From Corynebacterium bouchesdurhonense (lineage in GTDB: Bacteria; Actinomycetota; Actinomycetes; Mycobacteriales; Mycobacteriaceae): 64,000 bases of DNA. Positions 1 to 8,285 of the stretch are shown in pieces. Made by a program: the position numbers and the translations under genes. The notes under the pieces were generated by a model. The model saw only the letters and a list, made by a program, of their open reading frames with translations. It was not told where the DNA came from and made no database searches. The stretch is from the NCBI RefSeq assembly GCF_900078305.2, contig NZ_LT546025.1, positions 62,001 through 126,000 of the forward strand, in the 5' to 3' direction. Within the stretch, counting starts at the first letter, position 1. Each line of letters starts with the position of its first letter.

Positions 1-1244
1 TTGCCGCCCGGCCAGTCGGAGGGGTTGTGCACGACCTGCTCGGTGCCGTCCTCGCGGATCACCCGGTAGGTCACGCTCGGCGCGGTGGAGATGAGGTCCA
101 AGTCGAATTCACGCTCGAGGCGGTCGCGGGTGATCTCCATGTGGAGCAGGCCGAGGAAGCCGCAGCGGAAGCCGAAGCCCAGGGCTACGGAGGTTTCGGG
201 CTCCCAGGTCAAGGATGCGTCGTTAAGCTGCAGCTTCTCCAACGACTCGCGCAGGGCCGGGAAGTCCTCCTGGCTGACCGGGAACAGGCCCGAGTACACC
301 ATCGGCTTGACCTCCTCAAACCCCTCGAGGGGCTCGGTGGCACCCTTCGATGCCCAGGTCACGGTGTCGCCGACGCGGGTCTCGCGCACGTCCTTCACGC
401 CGGTGATGAGGTAGCCCACCTCGCCGGGGCCGAGCCCCTTGGTCTTCTTCATCGTGGGCGAGACGACGCCGATTTCCAGGATCTCCAGCTTCGTGCCGGT
501 GTTCATCATCTGCACCTGCTGGTTGGGCGTGAGCTTGCCGTCCACCATGCGGATGTAGGTGACCACGCCGCGGTACGTGTCGTAGACCGAGTCGAAGATC
601 AGGGCGCGGGCCGGCGCGTCCACCGGGTGGTCCGTGGCGGGCGCTGGCACCAGCTCGACCACCTTGTCCAGAAGCTCCGGCACGCCCTCGCCGGTCTTGC
701 CGGAGACGCGCAGCACCTCTTCGGGCTCGCAACCGATGATGTTGGCGATCTCCAGCGCGTACTTCTCCGGATCCGCCGCCGGGAGGTCGATCTTGTTCAG
801 GACCGGGATGATTTCCAGGTCATTGTCCATGGCCATGTAGAGGTTGGCCAGGGTTTGGGCTTCGATGCCCTGGGCTGCGTCGACAAGCAGGATGGCCCCC
901 TCGCACGCGTCGAGGGAGCGCGCAACCTCGTAGGAGAAGTCCACGTGGCCGGGGGTGTCGATCATCTGCAGCACCATCTGCTCGCCGGCGAACTCGCCGG
1001 TGGACGGCGTCCACGGCAGGCGGACGTTCTGCGCCTTGATGGTGATGCCGCGCTCGCGCTCGATGTCCATGTTGTCCAAGTACTGGTCGCGCATATCGCG
1101 GGCGTCAACCACGTTGGAGAGCTGGAGGATGCGGTCCGCCAGCGTGGACTTACCGTGGTCGATGTGCGCGATGATGCAGAAGTTGCGGATGCGACTGGGA
1201 TCCGTGAACGTCTCCTCCGCAAAGTTCTTCTTTTGAGCAGCCAT
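1..1244 (-). CDS. lepA: Elongation factor 4 (LepA), C-terminus outside window
   Basis: This is the N-terminal 414 or so residues of the ribosome back-translocating GTPase LepA; the gene reads leftward and is cut by the window edge. The ATG at 1244 gives [11 protein letters not shown], followed by the P-loop [10 protein letters not shown] at residues 26-35, the switch II motif DTPGHVDF, the NKID guanine-specificity motif and the LepA-type domain II. An AGGATG ribosome site lies just upstream. It is known to act in the cytosol on stalled or mistranslocated ribosomes. Its neighbour on the other strand is a PemK-like gene, an arrangement I recall from mycobacteria. Nothing looks damaged in the visible part. 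Confidence 0.97.
   Translation of the reverse strand, partial: MAAQKKNFAEETFTDPSRIRNFCIIAHIDHGKSTLADRILQLSNVVDARDMRDQYLDNMDIERERGITIKAQNVRLPWTPSTGEFAGEQMVLQMIDTPGHVDFSYEVARSLDACEGAILLVDAAQGIEAQTLANLYMAMDNDLEIIPVLNKIDLPAADPEKYALEIANIIGCEPEEVLRVSGKTGEGVPELLDKVVELVPAPATDHPVDAPARALIFDSVYDTYRGVVTYIRMVDGKLTPNQQVQMMNTGTKLEILEIGVVSPTMKKTKGLGPGEVGYLITGVKDVRETRVGDTVTWASKGATEPLEGFEEVKPMVYSGLFPVSQEDFPALRESLEKLQLNDASLTWEPETSVALGFGFRCGFLGLLHMEITRDRLEREFDLDLISTAPSVTYRVIREDGTEQVVHNPSDWPGG
879..888 (+). repeat. GTCGACAAGC dispersed motif, copy inside lepA
   Basis: Exact copy of the 10-base word that recurs through this window. On the coding strand of lepA it encodes the conserved LLVDAAQG segment, so protein conservation could explain this copy. 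Flanking GGGCT (872-876) and GGCCC could form a weak G-U-containing stem around it. Confidence 0.6.
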
Positions 1245-1395
1245 AATTACCACATCCTACCGGGCCGAATTCCCAGAAGACATATCGGCGCGGATCGCTT
1301 GTGGCCGCCCATTTTGCCCCCTATGGTGAACAGGAGACGCACCTGCCAACCGCGGGACATCCGCGCGAACGGCCGGCGCAGGAGGTGGCTTTACG

Positions 1396-1896
1396 GTGCC
1401 GAGGAAGTTCAGGCGCTCGCGCTCGCGAGGCGGCTCGCTCGACCAGGGGCTGGCCATGCTCGGCGAGCGCCTAGCCAACCCCGTCTCCCAGCACCGCGCC
1501 AAACTCGCCGCCCGCGTGCGCGTGCAGCCCACCTCCAACGTGCCGCGCAACATCTACTACGCGCCCGACATGGACGGCAACACCGAGCCCGGCGAGGTGG
1601 TGTGGGTGACCGTGCCCTCCCAGCCGCCGTCCGAGCGCTCGATGCTGGTGGTCGGCCGCGAGCACCACGACGTGCTAGGCCTGCTCATCTCCCCCGGCGC
1701 GCAGCACGCGGACGATTCCCGCTGGCTGGGCATCGGCGCCGGCGAGTGGGACGCGTCCGGAGCACCCTGCTGGGTGCGCCTGGACAAGACGCTGCTCGTG
1801 CCCGAGACCGACGTGCACCGGCGTGGCACCACCGTGCCCCGGCCGCGGTTCGACCGGGTGGCCACCCGGCTGCGGGACCACTTCGACTGGACCTGA
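1396..1896 (+). CDS. PemK/MazF-family toxin-like protein, no antitoxin beside it
   Basis: A 166-residue protein whose central part (about residues 50-100, NIYYAPDMDGNTEPGEVVWV and then MLVVGREHHDVLGLLIS) matches the PemK/MazF fold as found in actinobacterial proteins encoded next to lepA. The N-terminus is basic (PRKFRRSRSRGG). A GTG start is chosen because GGAGGTGG lies seven bases upstream. Classical MazF proteins are ribonucleases of about 110 residues; this one is longer and stands alone, with no small antitoxin gene next to it, so toxin activity is uncertain. It is divergent from lepA. Its conserved location suggests a housekeeping role rather than a mobile toxin-antitoxin module, but that is inference. 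Confidence 0.75.
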   Translation: MPRKFRRSRSRGGSLDQGLAMLGERLANPVSQHRAKLAARVRVQPTSNVPRNIYYAPDMDGNTEPGEVVWVTVPSQPPSERSMLVVGREHHDVLGLLISPGAQHADDSRWLGIGAGEWDASGAPCWVRLDKTLLVPETDVHRRGTTVPRPRFDRVATRLRDHFDWT

Positions 1897-2099
1897 CGTG
1901 GGCGCTGGCGGTGCCCCGGCGGTTTTGGTGCCCGGGGCCGCCGCCTGCTACATTGGGGCAGTTGTTCGTATCCGGGTCAACCGGGGTAGGCGGCGCTGCG
2001 CGGGCAGGACCTTGGGTCCGCGTTTGAAATGCGCCGGCCGTTTGTCGCCCCGCCGGATCTTCGACAGTTCCATCGAATCGAAATCCAAGAGGTGCAACC

Positions 2100-2363
2100 A
2101 TGGCAAACATCAAGCAGCAGAAGAAGCGCGTTCTCACTAACGAGAAGCGTCGCGTGCGCAACAAGTCCGTCCGTTCCGCGACCCGCACGGAGATCCGCAA
2201 GTTCCGCGAAGCCGTCGAGTCCGGTGACAAGGCAGCCGCCGAGGCACAGCTGCGCGTCGCCTCGCGCAAGCTGGACAAGGCCGTGACCAAGGGCGTGTTC
2301 CACCGCAACTCCGCGGCGAACAAGAAGTCCAACATGGCCCGCGCCCTGAACAAGATGGCGTAA
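2100..2363 (+). CDS. rpsT: 30S ribosomal protein S20
   Basis: An 87-residue, highly basic protein starting [18 protein letters not shown], the standard S20 sequence, of normal length for the family. S20 binds 16S rRNA early in assembly of the small subunit. An AAGAGGTG ribosome site lies seven bases before the ATG. The gene stands alone, with about 200 bases of leader sequence between it and the PemK-like gene, and it converges with holA. A clear intrinsic terminator follows 15 bases after the stop codon. Confidence 0.98.
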   Translation: MANIKQQKKRVLTNEKRRVRNKSVRSATRTEIRKFREAVESGDKAAAEAQLRVASRKLDKAVTKGVFHRNSAANKKSNMARALNKMA

Positions 2364-2377
2364 CGCGCCGCGCCAGA

Positions 2378-2408
2378 GCCCTCGACCTACACGGGTCGGG
2401 GGCTTTTT
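2378..2408 (+). terminator. Intrinsic terminator of rpsT
   Basis: GCCCTCGACC pairs with GGTCGGGGGC (one G-T pair) around a six-base loop and is followed by TTTTT. Its right arm and T tract are shared with a second possible hairpin containing the dispersed motif (2398-2424), so the two structures are mutually exclusive. Confidence 0.85.
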
Positions 2409-2424
2409 GCTTGCCGACGCCCCC
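2398..2424. repeat. Motif hairpin between rpsT and holA
   Basis: Perfect arms GGGGGC and GCCCCC enclose a 15-base loop holding GCTTGCCGAC, the reverse complement of GTCGGCAAGC. This is an intergenic member of the dispersed hairpin family. It overlaps the right arm and T tract of the rpsT terminator, and the holA stop codon lies 15 bases further on. Confidence 0.6.
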
Positions 2425-2438
2425 TCCAGCTCCAGCCC

Positions 2439-3374
2439 CTACACCAGCTCAGCGATCCGGCGCACGGCGTTTTCCACCGCGAACTCGGCCTCGCCGCCGT
2501 TGCCCTTCACCTCCGCGTCGAGATCGGCCACGATGATAACGGCCTCCGAAACGGCGTCTCCCGACCACTGGCGGGCCACCTGCATGGTCTTGCGCACCAC
2601 AAACGGGTGCATCCCCAGCTCGCCGGCCAGCTGGTTGGGGTTGCCGCGCACTCCGTACAGTTTGGCCACGTCCCCCACCTTGTGCCCGAGCGCCGCGGCG
2701 ATGGCCACGGGCGAGGTGCCGAGCTGCAACGCGCGCCGCGTGGAGGCAAGCGCGCGGTCCACCCGGCCCGTCACGGCCTCGTCCGCGATGTCGAAGCCTT
2801 CGACCTCCGCCACGCCCGTGTAGTAGTCCCGCACCGAGGCGACCGTGATGTCGCCCTCGGTGTCCGCCACCAGCTGGCTCACCGCGGACGCAAGCTCGCG
2901 CAGGTCCGAGCCCACCGACTCCATGAGCGCTGCCGCCACGTCCGGCGTCGGGCGCACGCCGTGGCTGCGGAACTCGGCGGTGACCCAGGCGTGCCGGTCC
3001 CGGTCGTCGATGGTTGCCTCGTGGACCTCGGCAACCTTTTTGAATTTGCCCACCATGGCCTTCTGGCGGCCGCCGCCCGTGTGCTGGATGATGAGCGTCA
3101 CGCCGGGCGCCACGTCCACGCAGGATTTCAGCAGGGCGTCGGTGGCGTCCTTGCCCGCCAGCTCGGTCTTCTCCACCACCACCACGCGGTCTTCCGCAAA
3201 CAGGGAGGGGCTCGCGGCCATCGCGATCGCATCCCGCGTCACCTCCGAGGCGCGCATCGTGGTCACCTCAGCGCCCGGTCCGGCGGACTGGATGATCTGC
3301 TTGGTCAGGCGCTCTGCAAGGAACTCCTCATCACCCAGGACGAGGTGGACGGGGTTGAGCATGCGGCCCATCAT
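2439..3374 (-). CDS. holA: DNA polymerase III subunit delta
   Basis: A 311-residue HolA-type protein, the clamp-loader wrench that opens the beta sliding clamp. The N-terminal part (VHLVLGDEEFLAERL) is the usual start of the actinobacterial delta subunit, and the middle has the expected residues around TLIIQHTGGGRQKAM. Its start overlaps the end of comEC by 44 bases, or by 32 if the second methionine cluster (MLNPV) is used, so translation is probably coupled. The order comEA-comEC-holA with convergent rpsT is standard for corynebacteria and mycobacteria. Confidence 0.93.
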   Translation of the reverse strand: MMGRMLNPVHLVLGDEEFLAERLTKQIIQSAGPGAEVTTMRASEVTRDAIAMAASPSLFAEDRVVVVEKTELAGKDATDALLKSCVDVAPGVTLIIQHTGGGRQKAMVGKFKKVAEVHEATIDDRDRHAWVTAEFRSHGVRPTPDVAAALMESVGSDLRELASAVSQLVADTEGDITVASVRDYYTGVAEVEGFDIADEAVTGRVDRALASTRRALQLGTSPVAIAAALGHKVGDVAKLYGVRGNPNQLAGELGMHPFVVRKTMQVARQWSGDAVSEAVIIVADLDAEVKGNGGEAEFAVENAVRRIAELV

Positions 3375-4992
3375 AGATCTCCCGCGTCCCGTCGGTGCGC
3401 AGCAGCACGGGCCCGTCCCGGTTAGGGAAGACCACCGGGATGCCGGCGGGTGTGACCGTGGGACGCTTCGTGGGCGAGCCCGCCTCGAGCACCACCACCA
3501 GCTGGGTGCCCGGCGGCACCGGCTCGATGTCCGCGCGGGTGGCCACCACGTGGGCCCGCAGGCTCGAGATGTCCATCAGCGGGGCTTGCGGCAGCTGGAC
3601 CTGACCTACAGCGAGCACAGCGGCCACCGCGCCGGCCGTAAGGCGGGGACGGTGCGCGAAAAGCCCGGCCAACACCCAGCCGTAGCACACCGCCACCGCC
3701 GCCGGGGTGGCCGAGATGGTTGCCACGGGCAGGCCCGCCCCCACCACCGCCACCTTGTGCACCCACCACGTCAGGGGTTCGATGAGCGCCAGCAGCGGCG
3801 CCTCGAGGCCACCTGGCGCAAGGCTCAGCGCCGCGGCAGTGAGACCCAGCACCGTAACCGCGGCGGTGACCGGCGCGACCAGCACGTTGGCCAGGACGGA
3901 GACCAGGGACACGCGGCCCGCCATGAGCGCCACGATCGGCATGGTGACCACGTCCGCCGCAACCGCAACTGCCAGGGCGCGCACCAGGATGTCCGGCCAC
4001 CCGGTGGGGGCGAGCGCGCGGTAAAGCAGCGGGTAGAGCGCGACGATGCCCGCCGTGGCCGCCACCGAGAGCGCGAAGCCGTAGTGCACGGCAAGGTCAG
4101 AATCCACCAGCACGAGCACGATCACGGAGAGGCACAGCGCGTGCAGCGGCTCCGCCCTGCGCGTGGATACAACAGCGATCAGCCCCACCAGCCCCGTCAC
4201 CGAGGCGCGCAGCACGCTCGGCTCCGGGCCAACCAGCGCGGCGAATCCGAGCAGGGCCGCGGCGGCGGTGGCCAGGCGGGCGCGCAGGCCGAGCCGCATT
4301 GCGGTCGCCGCAACCACCGCGAAAGTGGTGACTATTGCCACGTTCGCCCCGCTCACGGCGCTCAAGTGGGACAGCCCGGTGTCCACGTACGCCTGCTGCT
4401 CCGCCGCGGTTTGGGCGCTCGTGTCCCCCAACACCATGCCGGGGATGAGCCCCCGCGAGGCCGGCCCCGTGTGGGCGGCGACGGACTCCCCAAAGGTGGA
4501 GCGAACGTGCTGAGCGAACGCCGCGAGACCGCGCGGCGAGTCGGTGACCTCCACCGTGCCCGTGAGCACCTCACGGCTGACCCCGGGAAACGTCGACGGC
4601 CGCAGCCGGCCCGTCGCCTCCACACCAGCGCCGGGCACCGCCCCGGCGGGGAGGTCGTCGGCGAACACGCTGAGGGTGGAGGGGTAGCCCTCCACCCTCA
4701 GGCGCACCAGCCACGCGCCGCTTTGGAGCTGCTTCGGTTGGCCGCTCACCTCGCCGACCACACGGTGCGGGAACACCCAGGTGCGGGCCACGCGGAGCCT
4801 CACTAGAGCCACGGCCGCGGACGCCGAGCCCAGCAGGGCCACCAGGACGGCCTGACCCCACTGGCGTGCGGCGCAGCAGGCCACGGCCAGGCACGCCACC
4901 GCCGCGGCGGCGGCCCGGGCGCCGGAGAGAATGCAGGCCAGGCTGGCCAGCCACACCGCAAGCGCCGCCGGAACCAGGCGCAGTTCGCTCAT
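3331..4992 (-). CDS. comEC: ComEC/Rec2-type DNA-uptake channel protein
   Basis: A 553-residue polytopic membrane protein. An N-terminal hydrophobic region and soluble DUF4131-type portion (to about residue 170) precede the Competence domain, recognisable from HLSAVSGANVAIV and many membrane helices. ComEC carries single-stranded DNA across the inner membrane in naturally competent bacteria. The C-terminal metallo-beta-lactamase domain found in many ComEC proteins (about 750 residues) is absent: after the last helix only about 90 residues remain and no HxHxDH motif is seen. It starts two bases after comEA ends. Whether the organism takes up DNA cannot be told from sequence. Confidence 0.9.
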   Translation of the reverse strand: MSELRLVPAALAVWLASLACILSGARAAAAAVACLAVACCAARQWGQAVLVALLGSASAAVALVRLRVARTWVFPHRVVGEVSGQPKQLQSGAWLVRLRVEGYPSTLSVFADDLPAGAVPGAGVEATGRLRPSTFPGVSREVLTGTVEVTDSPRGLAAFAQHVRSTFGESVAAHTGPASRGLIPGMVLGDTSAQTAAEQQAYVDTGLSHLSAVSGANVAIVTTFAVVAATAMRLGLRARLATAAAALLGFAALVGPEPSVLRASVTGLVGLIAVVSTRRAEPLHALCLSVIVLVLVDSDLAVHYGFALSVAATAGIVALYPLLYRALAPTGWPDILVRALAVAVAADVVTMPIVALMAGRVSLVSVLANVLVAPVTAAVTVLGLTAAALSLAPGGLEAPLLALIEPLTWWVHKVAVVGAGLPVATISATPAAVAVCYGWVLAGLFAHRPRLTAGAVAAVLAVGQVQLPQAPLMDISSLRAHVVATRADIEPVPPGTQLVVVLEAGSPTKRPTVTPAGIPVVFPNRDGPVLLRTDGTREIYDGPHAQPRPPRPG

Positions 4993-4994
4993 GG

Positions 4995-5645
4995 CTACAG
5001 CGTGACCAGGTCGCGCAGGGCCTCAAACTTGGCTGGCCCGATGCCCTTGACATCCATCAGGCCTTCGACGGACGCGAACGGTCCGCTCGCCTCCCGGTGC
5101 GCCACGATCGCGGCGGCCGTGGCCGCACCCACCCCGGGCAGGGTGGTCAGCTCGGCGGGGCCGGCCGAATTGATTGACACGCCCGCGCCCGCGCCCGCGG
5201 CGGCGGCGCCGGGCGGCGCGCCCTGCGGGGGTGCGGCGGCGCCGCGGGGAAGGACGAGGATCTGCTGGCCGTCGACAAGCAACTGCGCCTGGTTCAGCGC
5301 GAGCAGGTCGGCCTCCGGGCGGGGGCGGGCGGTACCGAGCGCGTCGGCTACCCGCGCGCCCTGCTCGAGGGTGACCAGGCCGGGGTTGTCCACCTCCCCC
5401 ACCACGGAGACGACGAGCTGGGCAGGGGCCGCGGTGTCAGCGGCGGCCTCCCACTGCGGCGGAGCCTGCGGCTCGGGATGGCGGCTGAACGCCCAGCCGC
5501 CGACGAGGGCGAGCGCCACCGCCCCCGCCGCCAACGCCTGCTTCGGCTCCACGCGCACTCGAGGGGATGGGTAGCGAACAGGGAGGAGATCTTCTTCCCC
5601 GGTGGGTCTCAACAGGTCTTGGATGCGGTCGGCGGCGGCGCTCAT
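4995..5645 (-). CDS. comEA: ComEA-type helix-hairpin-helix DNA-binding protein
   Basis: The start MSAAADRIQDLLRP at 5645 is preferred over an upstream methionine because the upstream extension crosses the inverted repeat at 5695-5747. The 216-residue protein has one membrane helix (AAGAVALALVGGWAF), a SLBB domain (VVSVVGEVDNPGLVTLEQG), an Ala/Gly/Pro linker and a C-terminal pair of helix-hairpin-helix motifs (LTTLPGVGAATAAAIVAHR and MDVKGIGPAKFEAL). In competent bacteria ComEA binds double-stranded DNA outside the membrane and passes it to ComEC, encoded two bases downstream. Confidence 0.92.
   Translation of the reverse strand: MSAAADRIQDLLRPTGEEDLLPVRYPSPRVRVEPKQALAAGAVALALVGGWAFSRHPEPQAPPQWEAAADTAAPAQLVVSVVGEVDNPGLVTLEQGARVADALGTARPRPEADLLALNQAQLLVDGQQILVLPRGAAAPPQGAPPGAAAAGAGAGVSINSAGPAELTTLPGVGAATAAAIVAHREASGPFASVEGLMDVKGIGPAKFEALRDLVTL
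5271..5280 (+). repeat. GTCGACAAGC dispersed motif, copy inside comEA
   Basis: Exact copy of the recurring 10-mer, encoding LLVDG in the SLBB-linker region of comEA on the opposite strand. Confidence 0.6.
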
Positions 5646-5694
5646 ACCGGCACCGTAAACCACGGATAATCGAAGCGGAAGGTGCGAAAACGAA

Positions 5695-5747
5695 ACTGTG
5701 GATAACCCGGCGGCGGCGCCGAGCGGGCGCGTCGGGTTATCCACAGT
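5695..5747. promoter_or_regulatory. Inverted pair of DnaA-box-like sites upstream of comEA
   Basis: A perfect 15-base inverted repeat, ACTGTGGATAACCCG and CGGGTTATCCACAGT, with a 23-base G+C-rich spacer. Each arm contains a perfect TTATCCACA, the consensus DnaA box. It lies between the end of the cutinase gene and the start of comEA, both read leftward. In the leftward transcript the hairpin is followed by TTCGTTTTCG, so it could instead be the cutinase terminator. A closely similar inverted repeat lies upstream of ssb. Confidence 0.6.
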
Positions 5748-5798
5748 CATGGCCCCTATTGAAAACGCGGGGGCCGGAAATGGAAACGGCTAGCGGGG

Positions 5799-6734
5799 CT
5801 AGCGGTAGCGGACCTGGTCCACGAAGCGGCCAAAGGAGTCCGAGACCTGGTTGTCCCACTGCGACGGCCACAGGTAGTAGCGCCCGTGGTTGCCGCCGCC
5901 GGACTGCGCGGAGGCCTGCAGGGTGGGCACCGACAGGTCGCACACCGCGTCTTGCGGCAGGCAGTAGTTCACTCGGTTGGTCGAGCCGGCCGCGGAGAGC
6001 GAGTTAAAGGGCAGGAAGCCGAGCATGCCGCCAGCGCCGCCGCCCGGCACGCCCACGGTGGCCGGGTCGCCCGGCGCGGTGTTGGGGTTGCCAAAGTACA
6101 CCGCGCCCGCCAGTTGGCCGCGCCGCGCCAGCGTGCGCTCATGCTCCAGCAGGATCATCGCGCCCTGCGAGTAGCCGGAAAGCACGTAGGACGGGTGGCA
6201 GCCGGTGGCGGCCTCGTAGTCGTTGATCTGGCGCATCACGCCCGCGCGCCCCACCTGCACGGAGCCGGTGAACTCGGTGGCCGCCCGGCGCGCGGTTCGC
6301 AGCACCGGCAAGGCGTATTCGAGCGCGATCAGCGCGGCCTGGGCCGCGGTGGCCGGCACGGAGACGGCCGGGACCTCGTACTCCGGGTAAATGGCCGGGT
6401 AGTAGCGGGGCTCGAGGCCGATGACCTCCACGTCCTTCATCAAGGACGCGCCGCCGTGCGTGGCCTGGTAGCGGTTTTCCGCCTGGCGCAGGAACGCGCG
6501 GATGGTCTCGCCTTCCCAGCCGTTGGACACCCACGGCGCCTGCGGGGAGTAGCTGGTGGGGAAAATGTGGCCGTTCTGCCCGGAACCGCGCGCAGCGATC
6601 ACCGCAACCGCGGGGCAGCGGCGCTGGGCCTGGGCCTCGGGCGCGTGGGAGAGGGGGACAACGAAAGAGAGCGCGAACGCCGCGATCAGCGCGGCAGCGA
6701 CTGAGCGCACGCGGAACCTGTAAGTGGAAAGCAC
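5799..6734 (-). CDS. Secreted cutinase-family serine hydrolase
   Basis: A 311-residue protein with an export signal (basic start, hydrophobic core AAALIAAFALSFVVPL, Ala-rich cleavage region ending near AQAQ). The mature part opens CPAVAVIAARGSGQNG, typical of actinobacterial cutinase-like proteins. The nucleophile is in GYSQGA, and the later C-DLS and NHGRY segments are suitable for the catalytic Asp and His. Members of this family hydrolyse lipid, polyester or cell-envelope ester bonds outside the cell. It stands alone between comEA and the DegV gene. The substrate cannot be inferred. Confidence 0.9.
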   Translation of the reverse strand: MLSTYRFRVRSVAAALIAAFALSFVVPLSHAPEAQAQRRCPAVAVIAARGSGQNGHIFPTSYSPQAPWVSNGWEGETIRAFLRQAENRYQATHGGASLMKDVEVIGLEPRYYPAIYPEYEVPAVSVPATAAQAALIALEYALPVLRTARRAATEFTGSVQVGRAGVMRQINDYEAATGCHPSYVLSGYSQGAMILLEHERTLARRGQLAGAVYFGNPNTAPGDPATVGVPGGGAGGMLGFLPFNSLSAAGSTNRVNYCLPQDAVCDLSVPTLQASAQSGGGNHGRYYLWPSQWDNQVSDSFGRFVDQVRYR

Positions 6735-6798
6735 GAACAGAGCATAGCGGTGACAGTCATGGCTGTCTTAGTGAAGGGACAGGGTTTTCCAAGGGGCC

Positions 6799-6808
6799 GT
6801 CGACAAGC
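6799..6808 (+). repeat. GTCGACAAGC dispersed motif, intergenic copy
   Basis: Exact copy in the gap between the cutinase and DegV genes, in GGGGCC-GTCGACAAGC-AGCC. GGGCC and GGCCC flank it at longer range and could pair. Being outside any gene, this copy is not explained by protein conservation. Confidence 0.65.
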
Positions 6809-6828
6809 AGCCGGCTGGCGCAGGCCCA

Positions 6829-7617
6829 CTACTCGGAGGCAAACACCACCGACAGCCCGATCGCGCCCGGGCCGGTGTGCGCCGCGAGCACCTCCGCGAG
6901 CGGCCCGACCAGCACTTTTGAGCCGTCCGGCAGGACCTCCTCGAGGGTCGCGGCGACCTGCTGGGCCGCCTCGGGCGCCTCAGCGTGCTGCACCGCGGCG
7001 AAGACGGGCTGGTCACCCGCGGGCTCCATGACGAGCTCCGCCAGGCGCGCGAAGGCCTTCGTCTGCGTGCGGGTCTTGGCCGCCAGCTCAAGCTTGCCCC
7101 CGTGCAGGTGCAGGATCGGTTTGGTGGCCAGCAGAGTCGCGGACAACGCCGTACCCGCGGAGAGCCGGCCGGACTTGCGCAGATCCTCCAGCTGGTGCAG
7201 GTAGAGCCACGTGCCCGCGCGCTCGAGGGTGGACTTTGCCATTGCTTCGCAGGCATCCAGGTCACCGCCCTCGCGGGCCACCGCGGCCGCTGCCATCGCG
7301 GCGGCGCCGATGGCCATCCCCACCGTGTCCGTCTCCACCACGCGGACGGTGCCCGGGAACACCGCGGCGGCGGTCACGGCGGCAGACCAGGTGGAGGACA
7401 GGGTCTTGGACAGGTGCAGCGCCAGGACCCCGTCGTCCCCGCCGCGCTCCAGCTGCCGGGCGTAGCACGCGCAAAGTTCCAGCGCGCTGAGGCCGGAGGT
7501 GGACTCCTCGCCCTCGGACTCCCCCATCACGTGTAGGGGGATCACGGTGATGCCGAGCTCCTCGACGATCTCCGGCGGCAGGCTGGCCGTGGAATCTACG
7601 ACGATGCGAACGCTCAC
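6829..7617 (-). CDS. DegV-family fatty-acid-binding protein
   Basis: The GTG at 7617 overlaps the stop codon of the upstream phosphatase gene in a GTGA arrangement, giving a 262-residue protein starting MSVRIVVDSTASLPPEI. DVTASLP-type openings and the later GKLEL and GPGAIGLS segments mark the DegV family. DegV proteins bind a fatty acid; in Firmicutes the related FakB proteins present it to a kinase. No FakA-like kinase is visible here. It is the last gene of the apparent nadD-rsfS-phosphatase-degV operon. Confidence 0.9.
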   Translation of the reverse strand: MSVRIVVDSTASLPPEIVEELGITVIPLHVMGESEGEESTSGLSALELCACYARQLERGGDDGVLALHLSKTLSSTWSAAVTAAAVFPGTVRVVETDTVGMAIGAAAMAAAAVAREGGDLDACEAMAKSTLERAGTWLYLHQLEDLRKSGRLSAGTALSATLLATKPILHLHGGKLELAAKTRTQTKAFARLAELVMEPAGDQPVFAAVQHAEAPEAAQQVAATLEEVLPDGSKVLVGPLAEVLAAHTGPGAIGLSVVFASE

Positions 7618-8285
7618 GTCTCGCTCAACCCCTGGTTCCAGGCCTCCAGGTACCACTGCACGTCGCCTCCTGCCGGCGCGTCCCCGGCACCCGCGTCCTC
7701 GCCCCGGTAGCGCGGCAGCGCGTGGAGGCGGGCCGTGTTGGTGTTGCCCAGCCCTTTGAGCAGCGGGTACTGGTGCTCCTCAAGGCCTAGGAGGTTGGAG
7801 GTCAGCGCGGAAATGGTGCCGCCGTGCGCTACCAGCAGCACCGCGTTGCCGTCCCACTGCGGGAAGTCCCGCATCAACTCGTCCACCACGGGGCGGGATC
7901 GGCGCGCAACGTCGAGGCGGCTCTCCCCTGCCGGCGGGGCCCATCCGGCGTTGTGGCGCCAGTGCGCGCGGATGCCGGCGTCCCGGGCGTCCACCTCGTC
8001 GTGCGTGAGGCCCTGCCACTCCCCCAGGTGCGTCTCGCGCAGCCGCTCGTCCACGCTGACCTCGTGGCCGAGCTCGGCGGCGATGATCTCGGCGGTGCGC
8101 CGGGCGCGCGCCAGGTCGGAGGAGATGATCTTCACCACGCGCTGCCCCCGCAAGGTCTGCGCGGCGGCGCGGGCCTGCGCCACCCCGGTGGCGGACAGCT
8201 CCGTGTCCAGTTGCCCTTGCATCCGGCGCGTGGCGTTGTATTCCGTCTGCCCGTGGCGCAGGAGGATGAGCCGCCTAGATCTCAT
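7614..8285 (-). CDS. Histidine phosphatase family protein (phosphoglycerate mutase-like)
   Basis: A 223-residue protein starting MRSRRLILLRHGQTEYN; the ATG lies 11 bases inside the end of rsfS. LRHGQTEYN carries the phosphoacceptor His, SDLARARRTAEII is the second family motif and VAHGGTISAL holds the second catalytic His. The family includes phosphoglycerate mutases and broad phosphatases. In mycobacteria a homologue beside rsfS and nadD is annotated as a glucosyl-3-phosphoglycerate phosphatase, which I mention only as a possibility. The overlaps on both sides imply coupled translation. Confidence 0.9.
   Translation of the reverse strand: MRSRRLILLRHGQTEYNATRRMQGQLDTELSATGVAQARAAAQTLRGQRVVKIISSDLARARRTAEIIAAELGHEVSVDERLRETHLGEWQGLTHDEVDARDAGIRAHWRHNAGWAPPAGESRLDVARRSRPVVDELMRDFPQWDGNAVLLVAHGGTISALTSNLLGLEEHQYPLLKGLGNTNTARLHALPRYRGEDAGAGDAPAGGDVQWYLEAWNQGLSET

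Noticed and set aside
1396..1896. A complete mazEF toxin-antitoxin pair
   Set aside because: No antitoxin-sized reading frame with a ribosome site lies on either side.
27..2027. A 666-codon plus-strand reading frame across lepA and the PemK-like gene
   Set aside because: It is antisense to conserved lepA motifs and has the low-complexity composition of a shadow frame in high-G+C DNA.
3395..4806. Long plus-strand frames opposite comEC
   Set aside because: comEC has clear membrane-protein and Competence-domain sequence; the opposite frames are Arg/His-rich with no homology I recognise.
5646..5750. Longer comEA start including an N-terminal extension
   Set aside because: The extension would be encoded by the DnaA-box inverted repeat and lacks a ribosome site; MSAAADRIQ fits family length.
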